Below the pieces are notes generated by a model. The model saw nothing but the letters and a program-made list of their open reading frames with translations, was not told the origin of the DNA and did not search any database. Of a stretch of 64,000 nt of DNA, positions 1-6,807 are shown one piece after another (the first letter of the stretch is position 1; each line of letters opens with the position of its first letter). This stretch comes from Corallincola platygyrae (GTDB taxonomy: Bacteria; Pseudomonadota; Gammaproteobacteria; Enterobacterales; Neiellaceae): NCBI RefSeq assembly GCF_039544265.1, contig NZ_BAABLI010000003.1, positions 62,001-126,000 of the forward strand. The letters run 5' to 3'. The position numbers were made by a program, and so were the translations under genes.

Positions 1-1882
1 CATCACTGTGGCGATTGAGTACCACATCTTCTACCGCTTCGCGCAGCTTCTCAGGGATCTCTTCGTAGATCTCCAGCTGGCCCGCGTTAACGATACCCAT
101 GTCCATGCCGTTTTTAATGGCGTGGTAGAGGAATACCGCGTGGATCGCCTCACGTACCGGGTTGTTACCACGGAACGAGAATGACACGTTAGATACACCA
201 CCTGAGATCATCGCGTGAGGCAGGTGCTGCTTGATATCAGCTGTGGCTTCAATAAAGTCGACCGCATAGTTGTCGTGTTCATCGATACCTGTGGCAACAG
301 CGAAGATATTAGGGTCGAAGATAATATCTTCCGGTGGGAAGCCAACCTTGTTAACCAGCACATCGTAAGCGCGCTGACAGATCTCGAACTTGCGGGCACG
401 GGTATCGGCCTGGCCGACTTCATCGAACGCCATCACAATCACCGCGGCGCCGTAGCGACGGATCAGGGTGGCTTGCTCGATAAACTTCTCTTCGCCTTCC
501 TTCATCGAGATGGAGTTAACGACACCTTTACCCTGAATACACTTCAGGCCGGCTTCGAGCACTTCCCATTTGGATGAGTCAATCATCACAGGCACACGAG
601 CAATATCAGGCTCGGCTGCAATCAGGTTGAGGAAGCGAACCATGCAGGCTTCGGCATCCAACATGCCTTCATCCATGTTGATATCGATGATCTGGGCGCC
701 GTTTTCTACCTGTTGTTTGGCGACATCCAGCGCCTCTTCGTAAGCTTCCTCTTTGATCAGACGCTTAAACTTTGCTGAACCGGTGACGTTGGTGCGTTCT
801 CCCACATTCACAAACAGGGTATCGGCAGTAATGGTCAGTGGTTCCAACCCCGACAGTCGACAGGCAACGTCTTGCTCTGGCATCGCTCTCGGCGTCAGGC
901 CTTTAACCGCTTCGGCCATGGCGGCGATATGCTCCGGCGTGGTACCACAGCAGCCACCCACCAGGTTAACTAAGCCAGATTCTGCCCACTCTTTGATATG
1001 ACCAGCCATCTCTTCAGCACCCAAATCATATTCGCCAAAGGCATTTGGCAAACCAGCGTTAGGGTGAACAGAGACCGGGCATTCAGCGATCTCAGACAGG
1101 TCGTATACGTATTGACGCAGCTCTTTTGGTCCAAGCGCACAGTTAAGACCCATGGAAATCGGATTAGCGTGGCGTAGGGAGTGATAAAAAGCTTCAGTGG
1201 TTTGTCCCGATAAGGTACGGCCAGAAGCGTCAGTAATGGTGCCAGAGATCATGATAGGCAGTTCAAAGCCAATCTCGGCAAATACAGTTTGCACCGCGAA
1301 CACGGCGGCTTTGGCGTTTAACGTGTCGAAAATGGTTTCGATCAGGATGAGATCTGCACCACCATCAATCAGCGCTTTGGTCGCTTCGATATAAGCTTCA
1401 ACCAAGGCATCAAAGCTGGTGTTTCGGAAACCGGGATCGTTCACATCAGGTGAGATGGAAGCGGTGCGGTTAGTCGGGCCCAGTACACCCGCAACAAAAC
1501 GTGGCACACCGGTTTCGGCTGCAACATCGTCAGCGGCTTTACGAGCTAAGCGGGCAGACTCGAAGTTAATCTCGGTAACCAGCGATTCCATGTCGTAATC
1601 AGCCATGGCAATGCTGGTGGCGTTAAAGCTGTTGGTCTCCAGAATATCGGCACCGGCCAACAGGTATTCGCGGTGGATATCGTAGATGATCTCTGGCTGT
1701 GTCAGCACCAGCAGGTCATTGTTGCCTTTCAGGTCGGAAGGCCAGTCTGCAAAGCGTTCGCCACGATAGTCGGCTTCTTCCAGTTTGCGATTCTGGATCA
1801 TGGTACCCATACCGCCGTCAATGATGGCGATACGTTGCTGAAGCGTGTCTTTAAGCGCCTGAATGCGTTGTTCTCTGTTCAA
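1..1882 (-). CDS. metH: Cobalamin-dependent methionine synthase, N-terminal part (cut by window edge)
   Basis: Transfers a methyl group from 5-methyltetrahydrofolate through cobalamin to homocysteine, the last step of methionine synthesis, in the cytoplasm. About 627 codons are present. The homocysteine-binding barrel comes first (DGGMGTMIQ near the start, then the zinc-site cysteine segments GLNCALG and GGCCGTTPEH), followed by the folate-binding barrel (VNVGERTNVTGSAKF, INMDEGMLD, GGVSNVSFSFRGN). The cobalamin and reactivation domains lie beyond base 1. No ATG is placed correctly. A TTG at 1882-1880 sits about 9 bases after AGGAAG and gives an N-terminus like that of E. coli MetH, so I use it. 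It begins 12 bases after the metA stop codon, which implies one transcript with metA under the MetJ-type operator upstream of metA. Identification is very secure; only the TTG start is inferred. Confidence 0.96.
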   Translation of the reverse strand, partial: MNREQRIQALKDTLQQRIAIIDGGMGTMIQNRKLEEADYRGERFADWPSDLKGNNDLLVLTQPEIIYDIHREYLLAGADILETNSFNATSIAMADYDMESLVTEINFESARLARKAADDVAAETGVPRFVAGVLGPTNRTASISPDVNDPGFRNTSFDALVEAYIEATKALIDGGADLILIETIFDTLNAKAAVFAVQTVFAEIGFELPIMISGTITDASGRTLSGQTTEAFYHSLRHANPISMGLNCALGPKELRQYVYDLSEIAECPVSVHPNAGLPNAFGEYDLGAEEMAGHIKEWAESGLVNLVGGCCGTTPEHIAAMAEAVKGLTPRAMPEQDVACRLSGLEPLTITADTLFVNVGERTNVTGSAKFKRLIKEEAYEEALDVAKQQVENGAQIIDINMDEGMLDAEACMVRFLNLIAAEPDIARVPVMIDSSKWEVLEAGLKCIQGKGVVNSISMKEGEEKFIEQATLIRRYGAAVIVMAFDEVGQADTRARKFEICQRAYDVLVNKVGFPPEDIIFDPNIFAVATGIDEHDNYAVDFIEATADIKQHLPHAMISGGVSNVSFSFRGNNPVREAIHAVFLYHAIKNGMDMGIVNAGQLEIYEEIPEKLREAVEDVVLNRHSD

Positions 1883-1894
1883 ACTTCAATCTTC

Positions 1895-2854
1895 CTATAT
1901 CGATTCGGCGTGTTGTTGGCTGAGCGCGGCGAGGTTCGCTTCATTCAGGTCAAACGGGGTCAACTGATACACGTGATAATTAAGCCAGTTGGTAAACAGC
2001 AGATTACCATGGCTGCGCCATGTCACCTTATACGGATTGTTTGGATCATCTTTGGCGTAGTAGTTTTCAGGTATCTGAGGCTCGATGCCTGCAGCGATAT
2101 CACGGCGGTACTCATCGTCGATGGTGTTGGGGTCATACTCGGGGTGGCCTGTGACAAAGAACTGGCGACCATCTTTGGAGCCCACCAGATATAGCCCGGC
2201 GATTTCTGAATCAACTAACACTTCCAGCTCAGGATGGTTGTCAATCGCTGATACGCGAACTTCGGCATAACGACTATGGGGAGCAAAGAAATACTCATCA
2301 AAACCGCGTAACAGCGGATGCGCCTTGGCTGCCTGGCGAACCTGATGTTCATAGACGCCAGAAAGTTTCTCTTCACGCAGATGACGCAGTAAGTCATAGA
2401 AATGGTGCAGCGCAGCATGGGCAGCCCAGCACAGGAACATGGTGCTGGTCACGTGGCTGCGAGACCACTCCATGATTGTTTGCATCCGTTCCCAATAAAG
2501 CACTTCTTCAAAGGCGATCTGGCCGAGTGGGGCACCTGTGATGATAAAGCCGTCGTAGCAGTTGTCTTTAACTTCTTCGAAGCTGCGGTAAAAGGCATCG
2601 AGGTGTTCTTTCGGCGTGTTCTTGGAAGGGCGATCATCGATGCGTAGCAGCTCGACATCAATCTGTAGCGCACTGTTGGATAACAGGCGCAACAATTGCG
2701 TTTCTGTCTCAATCTTCTTTGGCATCAGGTTCAGAATCAGCACTCGAAGGGGGCGGATATCCTGATGCTCTGCTCGCGACGCAGGCATGATGAAAATATT
2801 CTCCTGACGAAGAATATTTGCCGCGGGTAGCGAGTCTGGAATTCTGATCGGCAT
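1895..2854 (-). CDS. metA: Homoserine O-succinyltransferase
   Basis: Acylates homoserine, the committed step of methionine synthesis. The 319-residue protein aligns over its whole length with E. coli MetA (309 residues). Visible functional residues are the nucleophile Cys142 (FLCWAAH), the lysine of LMPKKIE at 46/47, and the His237/Glu239 pair in GHPEYD. Residue 111 is Gly in TGAPLGQ; in this family Gly111 is associated with succinyl-CoA use and Glu111 with acetyl-CoA use, so succinyl-CoA is the expected donor. It is the first gene of a metA-metH pair, and its last codons overlap the ribosome binding site used by metH. Four tandem met boxes lie about 80 bases upstream of the start, predicting methionine repression through MetJ. 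Confidence 0.97.
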   Translation of the reverse strand: MPIRIPDSLPAANILRQENIFIMPASRAEHQDIRPLRVLILNLMPKKIETETQLLRLLSNSALQIDVELLRIDDRPSKNTPKEHLDAFYRSFEEVKDNCYDGFIITGAPLGQIAFEEVLYWERMQTIMEWSRSHVTSTMFLCWAAHAALHHFYDLLRHLREEKLSGVYEHQVRQAAKAHPLLRGFDEYFFAPHSRYAEVRVSAIDNHPELEVLVDSEIAGLYLVGSKDGRQFFVTGHPEYDPNTIDDEYRRDIAAGIEPQIPENYYAKDDPNNPYKVTWRSHGNLLFTNWLNYHVYQLTPFDLNEANLAALSQQHAESI

Positions 2855-2932
2855 ACGCTGTTACCTATATCACCGTGTATATATTAGTTGTATGGGATAC
2901 ACCTTGCCCAAGCTGAACCGAGTCTATCCTAA

Positions 2933-2964
2933 TCACGTTTAGCCGTCTAGAAGTCTTAGTGTCT
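2933..2964 (-). promoter_or_regulatory. Four tandem MetJ operator half-sites (met boxes)
   Basis: Read on the minus strand, four contiguous 8-mers occur in exact 8-bp register: AGACACTA, AGACTTCT, AGACGGCT and AAACGTGA. The consensus met box is AGACGTCT; the two central units match 7 of 8, the outer two 4 and 5 of 8. This pattern of strong central and weak outer units is normal for MetJ operators. The array lies 79-110 bases upstream of metA and has no other obvious target apart from the divergent doxX gene, about 120 bases away on the other side. Confidence 0.85.
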
Positions 2965-2990
2965 ATACATCCGCTGCTGACAAAGTTTTA

Positions 2991-3005
2991 ACAGATCAGA
3001 TCTGT
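2991..3005. promoter_or_regulatory. Perfect 15-bp palindrome upstream of doxX, possible operator
   Basis: ACAGATC, one central A, then GATCTGT: a perfect 7-1-7 inverted repeat 82 bases upstream of the doxX start and just beyond the met boxes. Its size and position suit a dimeric repressor site, but I recognise no regulator for it. Confidence 0.4.
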
Positions 3006-3086
3006 CATTAGGTTGAAAGTTATTCGCTGTTAAACCGTTCTATCCTCATAACTGACTTGTTTTGAAAATTGAAGGATGTAGCAATC

Positions 3087-3689
3087 ATGGGTGTGCAACA
3101 GTTATATACGCCGGTAGATAATGTGTGGAAACGGATCATGCAGATCGATGGCTTAGGGCCGCTGCTGCTGAGGCTTTACCTGGCACCTGTGATGATCCAG
3201 GCAGGCTGGAACAAGATCCAAGGTTTTGATGGTGTTGTTGAATGGTTTGGCAACAGTGACTGGGGTTTGGGATTACCGTTTCCTGCATTGATGGCGACGT
3301 TGGCGATAGGCGCAGAGTTTATCGGCGGTATTCTTTTGATCCCGGGCATTCTGGTTCGCTGGGTGAGTATTCCATTGATGGTCACCATGCTGGTCGCGGC
3401 GTTCTCGGTTCACTGGGAGAATGGCTGGTTAGCCATTGCAGACCCAAACAGCTGGTTGGCTGGCGAGCAGGTGGCTGAATCTGCGCGTAAGCTGAGTATC
3501 GCTAAAGAGATTCTGCAAGAGCACGGTAACTACGATTGGTTAACCTCCAGCGGCAGTTTTGTCGTGCTGAATAACGGTATTGAATTCGCGATAACCTACT
3601 TTGTGATGTTGTTGTCGTTGTTCTTTACGGGTGGTGGGCGTTATACCAGTGTGGATTATTGGGTTCATCGAAGTGTTATGAAGTCATAG
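3087..3689 (+). CDS. DoxX-family inner membrane protein
   Basis: A 200-residue hydrophobic protein of the DoxX family. Family members are four-helix inner membrane proteins, some of which act in thiosulfate or quinone-linked oxidation or in redox stress complexes; no specific substrate can be assigned here. Visible family features are the first helix with LLLRLYLAPVMIQAGWNKI, the G-E-F-I-G-G segment of the second helix (AIGAEFIGGILLIPG), and a C-terminal helix ending before GGGRYTSVDYW. I use the ATG at 3087 because GAAGGA lies about 10 bases upstream; an in-frame TTG at 3069 would place the start over that site. The gene is monocistronic and transcribed away from metA. Confidence 0.85.
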   Translation: MGVQQLYTPVDNVWKRIMQIDGLGPLLLRLYLAPVMIQAGWNKIQGFDGVVEWFGNSDWGLGLPFPALMATLAIGAEFIGGILLIPGILVRWVSIPLMVTMLVAAFSVHWENGWLAIADPNSWLAGEQVAESARKLSIAKEILQEHGNYDWLTSSGSFVVLNNGIEFAITYFVMLLSLFFTGGGRYTSVDYWVHRSVMKS

Positions 3690-3704
3690 CTTTTGGCTTT
3701 AATG

Positions 3705-4207
3705 TTAGGCGCCCAAATTTCAATGGCGATAAACGAATAAGGTTTATGGCGCCTAAGGCAAGGGGCTGTATGCGCAGCCCCTTGCCAATCCCCCGCACTC
3801 CCAAAGGCTCGTCATCTTCACTTCATCAACTTTGCCAAGCAGCAGAACTGACAAGCGTCCCTGCTTGCAGTTCTTAACGAGGGCGTCCATGCCCTCGTTT
3901 GCTCTCTCAGTTGTTTCCGTTCAGCGAGCCTGAAGGGAGACGAGTCCCGTAGCAGAGCCCGGCGCCAATTTTCCCCTTCTATGTGCCCGTAGCGGAGACA
4001 AAGGCAAACGTGAAACTGGGCATGGATGCCCAGTTTAGGCTCGTTAAACAGGGATGTTTATCGAGCTGTTAGTGCAGGTGAAGTCGGGAGCGAAGGATTA
4101 GCACATAGTTGGGGCGCGACAGGGTTGGTAGGGAGGCTACGCGCAGTGCCTCCCTGCCTTGGGCGCAGATGATTATCTTTGTATAAAAAGATGAATGCTG
4201 TGCGCCC
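3705..4207. repeat. Cluster of strong stem-loops with partial mirror symmetry (possible non-autonomous element)
   Basis: No gene is present. The segment holds a series of hairpins. (0) 3705-3756: TTAGGCGCC/GGCGCCTAA enclosing ATAAAC/GTTTAT. (1) 3757-3786: perfect 12-bp stem GGCAAGGGGCTG with loop TATGCG. (2) 3844-3874: AGAACTG/CAGTTCT plus CAAGC/GCTTG, loop GTCCCT. (3) 3876-3899: 9-bp stem AACGAGGGC, loop GTCCAT. (4) 4013-4036: 10-bp stem AAACTGGGCA, loop TGGA. (5) 4039-4066: GCTCG and TAAACA arms, loop GGGA. (6) 4127-4158: 11-bp stem GGTAGGGAGGC with one G-T pair. (7) 4161-4207: GGGCGCA/TGCGCCC enclosing ATCTTT/AAAGAT. Loops of 2 and 3 are the reverse complements of the loop type of 5 and 4, so the inner part is arranged as a mirror image. 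Between doxX and the next gene; function unknown. Confidence 0.7.
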
Positions 4208-4403
4208 GAAATCTTTCACTCAGATAGAGAAACACCGCACCCAGCTCCTTGCCTTGGGCTCAATCGGCTGACCTGCATCAGCAACGCGAAAGGCATGGTC
4301 TCGAATGTTTACTGTCTGAAAACTCGTACTGTAGTAGTGTACTTGCAGTATCCTGGCGTCTGGTCGTAAACGACTTTTAGAGTTAAAGCAGGGAAGGCCT
4401 CGA

Positions 4404-4865
4404 GTGAAATTAATTAGAGAATTGTTTCTGGTATTTATTCTTGTTCTGCTTGGCGTCTCGCCTGTTTACGCAGGTATAGATAAACCCAGCTGTGAATCCA
4501 GGCTATTGAATGTGTTTGGTGACTACCAAACCATTTTTAAATCGCAGCACTCTGCGGGCAGATTGAACTATGATGGCTTGGCTTCATTGCACGACATTTC
4601 AGCTATGAGGGGTCGCCTCAAAGATGATTTTGATGACTTAACAGAACAAGAAATTTTCGTGATTCTATCAGCAAGAATCTTTGGCGATGTATCTAGGGAA
4701 GTAGCACTGATCGAATCTAACGAAATAGAGGTTCTTTGCGAGGCTGATAGGCGAACGATTTTTATCACTTACCCTGAAGGAAAAGCTGAAGTCTACTTTA
4801 GCGAGAGTTTTCTGATAATCGGTAAATTCATTAGGTTAAACGCGGGCGGATTTAAGTCTTCTTAA
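4404..4865 (+). CDS. Exported protein of unknown function
   Basis: A 153-residue protein not assigned to a family. It starts at GTG, six bases after GGGAAGG. Residues 1-23 form a signal peptide (hydrophobic FLVFILVLLGVSPV ending VYA, cleavage predicted before GIDK), so the mature protein is probably periplasmic. The mature part is small and acidic, with two cysteines (PSCESR and VLCEAD) that could form a disulfide. It stands alone between the stem-loop cluster and a 344-base non-coding stretch. The signal peptide and good ribosome binding site support a real gene; the role is unknown. Confidence 0.6.
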   Translation: MKLIRELFLVFILVLLGVSPVYAGIDKPSCESRLLNVFGDYQTIFKSQHSAGRLNYDGLASLHDISAMRGRLKDDFDDLTEQEIFVILSARIFGDVSREVALIESNEIEVLCEADRRTIFITYPEGKAEVYFSESFLIIGKFIRLNAGGFKSS

Positions 4866-5209
4866 GTGCTAGTTTTCTTTACTTAGTCCACTTGGCTCGC
4901 GGCACTAGGCCGCTAGTATGCGTCCGAAACTATTAGCTACGATTTGCTGCTGAAACATGAAAATAGCTTCCTCATCTCAATCTTCTCCCAGAGGGAGAAG
5001 AGGTTTGAAAGAACAAATCATGTTGCAATATCCATTAACTCGATAGGGAGTTTGCACTTAAATGTTATCAAAATGTAAGAGCTGGAAGTGTGCGTACGAA
5101 ATCTCCGTGTCAGGTTTCACATCTTCCAAATAAGCCGGCTCAGAGAGTAGAGCCACTGTATGGGATCTGGTAACTTGGATGCACTTTTTATCAAGGCGTA
5201 ACTATTCCG
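4866..5209. other. Intergenic stretch with one hairpin
   Basis: No convincing gene. It contains the 9-bp hairpin TCTTCTCCC-AGA-GGGAGAAGA at 4981-5001. A related CTCTCC-AGA-GGGAGAG motif occurs at about 59859-59874, next to the second stem-loop array. The rest shows nothing recognisable except the upstream region of the nitroreductase gene. Confidence 0.5.
4981..5001. repeat. Hairpin TCTTCTCCC-AGA-GGGAGAAGA
   Basis: Perfect 9-bp stem with a three-base AGA loop. No T-run follows, so it is not a typical terminator. A shorter relative occurs beside the second hairpin array near 59.86 kb, suggesting a dispersed palindromic repeat. Confidence 0.5.
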
Positions 5210-5758
5210 ATGCAAGTTATCGATCTGCTAATCAATCGTTGCTCCCAGCCCCAATTGAAGGCCCCTGCGCCACAAGGGCAAGCTCTGGAAAACATCTTTC
5301 AGGCGGCTTTGCGAGTTCCGGATCATGGGCGTTTGCAGCCCTGGCGTTATCTGGTGGTTGAAGGTGAAGGACTGACACGTCTGGGTAAGATTTTTGCGGA
5401 TGTTTCTGCTGCCGAGGGTGCGCCGGAAGATAAGGTGGCTCGTGCGGCGAAAATGCCTCTGCGGGCGCCGATGATTATTGTGGGGATTGCTTCGCCAAAA
5501 GAGCATCCCAATGTGCCACGTTCTGAGCAGGTGATATCGGCGGGCTGTGCCATGATGGCGATGCAACAGGCGGCCTATGCGCAGGACTTTGGCGGCATGT
5601 GGCGCTCCGGTGCGCTTTCTCACCATCCCAAAGTGCTTGAGGCATTGGGATTGGAGTCTCACGAAGAGATTGTTGGTTTTCTTTATCTGGGTACGACTGC
5701 TCAGGAACCACCCGCGGCCCCCATCCTACATAGTGACGATTTTTTCGCTAAGTTTTAA
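5210..5758 (+). CDS. ydjA: YdjA-type nitroreductase family protein
   Basis: A 182-residue FMN-dependent nitroreductase-fold protein matching E. coli YdjA (183 residues) end to end. Shared segments include LLINRCS near the start, RVPDHGRLQPWRYLVVEGEG (FMN and active-site region), ISAGCAMMAMQQAAYAQ, and GGMWRSGAL followed by EEIVGFLYLGT. YdjA proteins are small homodimeric oxidoreductases that use NAD(P)H and FMN in vitro; the physiological substrate is not established. The ribosome binding site is weak (AAGG about 13 bases upstream). A strong shared terminator follows. Confidence 0.9.
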   Translation: MQVIDLLINRCSQPQLKAPAPQGQALENIFQAALRVPDHGRLQPWRYLVVEGEGLTRLGKIFADVSAAEGAPEDKVARAAKMPLRAPMIIVGIASPKEHPNVPRSEQVISAGCAMMAMQQAAYAQDFGGMWRSGALSHHPKVLEALGLESHEEIVGFLYLGTTAQEPPAAPILHSDDFFAKF

Positions 5759-5772
5759 AAACCTAGTCTGAA

Positions 5773-5803
5773 CAAAAAAGGACGCATTTTGCGTCCTTTT
5801 TTG
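5773..5803. terminator. Bidirectional intrinsic terminator
   Basis: Perfect 14-bp stem CAAAAAAGGACGCA / TGCGTCCTTTTTTG with a TTT loop. The A-run on one side and T-run on the other let it stop both the nitroreductase transcript (plus) and the convergent gene ending at 5842 (minus). Confidence 0.93.
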
Positions 5804-5841
5804 TTTCTTAAGACTATTTCCTGCATCCAGGCTGAACGGGG

Positions 5842-6621
5842 TTACTTGTTCTTATTTGCCCAATCTTCTGCCAGCTTTTCATCGCGCGGGAACTTGAACT
5901 TAGCGACGGTTTCATCATCCAGCGGCAGCAGGTCTCCGCGATAGGTCATTGCCAGAATCAGCGCGATCTCTTTTTGGCGAGGTGATTGTTCATATTTGGC
6001 TTCCGCGACTTTAACCAAAGCCTGTTCGGCTCGGGCTAGCTCTTCCATCAATACCGGGCAATGGGTTGAATCCAGCACACACAACATGGTTTGTTCGTTC
6101 AGACTGGCGATACGCGACAGACAGCTTAGTAAATAGCTCTCGATTTCACATCCATGTTGAAACATCTGCATGGCACGGTTTTCCTCATCGGATTCCAATG
6201 CCTTGCGATAGGTGGTCATTAGCGCCTGACGTACTTCGGGGTCATTGCTGTCACCGTAACGAAGCATCATGTGATGGAACTTAGCGTACGCGCGCCAATG
6301 GGCCATGACTCCAAGCAGGTGTTCCGCTTGGGCATCGGTATGGGCGTAAGGTCGCAAAGTCGCGGTGATCAGGTTAATCGCTTGTTCGTTCTTGCCACGA
6401 TCTAACAGCTCGGCATAGGCTGCGCCGTGGTCCAGATAACCGGTTAGTTCGGTCAGTTCATCGTCGTAGGTTTTCAGGTGTTGGTATTTGATCTCGCCCG
6501 CCGCAGGGGAAGCCAGCAGTTGCCAGTTAGGCACGGGTAACCCGGTTGGATCATTGGCGAATGCAGAAGAAGATATCAGTGCACAAAGGCTAAAAACGAA
6601 AGCGCGAAAGAACATATCCAT
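5842..6621 (-). CDS. Periplasmic protein of an unnamed four-cysteine family (paralogue of the 23.7 kb gene)
   Basis: About 259 residues beginning with a signal peptide (MDMFFRAFVFSLCALISSSAFA). No known domain recognised. The C-terminal half holds four cysteines spaced C-x8-C-x13-C-x6-C, followed by M-x2-LA-x-AEQ, and the protein ends with FPRD-x6-W. The same order of features occurs in the gene at 23651-24454, so the two are paralogues. The disulfide-type cysteines fit a periplasmic location. The start is uncertain: GTG at 6627, ATG at 6621 and ATG at 6615 are in frame and none has a clear Shine-Dalgarno; I use 6621. It ends at a shared terminator with ydjA. Confidence 0.75.
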   Translation of the reverse strand: MDMFFRAFVFSLCALISSSAFANDPTGLPVPNWQLLASPAAGEIKYQHLKTYDDELTELTGYLDHGAAYAELLDRGKNEQAINLITATLRPYAHTDAQAEHLLGVMAHWRAYAKFHHMMLRYGDSNDPEVRQALMTTYRKALESDEENRAMQMFQHGCEIESYLLSCLSRIASLNEQTMLCVLDSTHCPVLMEELARAEQALVKVAEAKYEQSPRQKEIALILAMTYRGDLLPLDDETVAKFKFPRDEKLAEDWANKNK

Positions 6622-6807
6622 AATCACTTGTTGGTGAAATCATTAATGTTTGTGTTTGTCAGCTTCTCACTAAAAACGACGAGGCTGGCAACCCTCAGGT
6701 ACGTCTAAGCCACTACAAGGTAACAGAATTTGGGTTAAATAGTGGCTGAAAGATGCCGTAGCTTTTATCTTTAATGCTTACGTCAAAAGGGCAAAGAGGA
6801 AAATAAC

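Noticed and set aside
3704..3756. attC-like GTTAGGC ... GCCTAAG pair after doxX
   Set aside because: The order of the core sites is reversed relative to attC and the final base does not fit. Better explained as the first hairpin of the stem-loop cluster.
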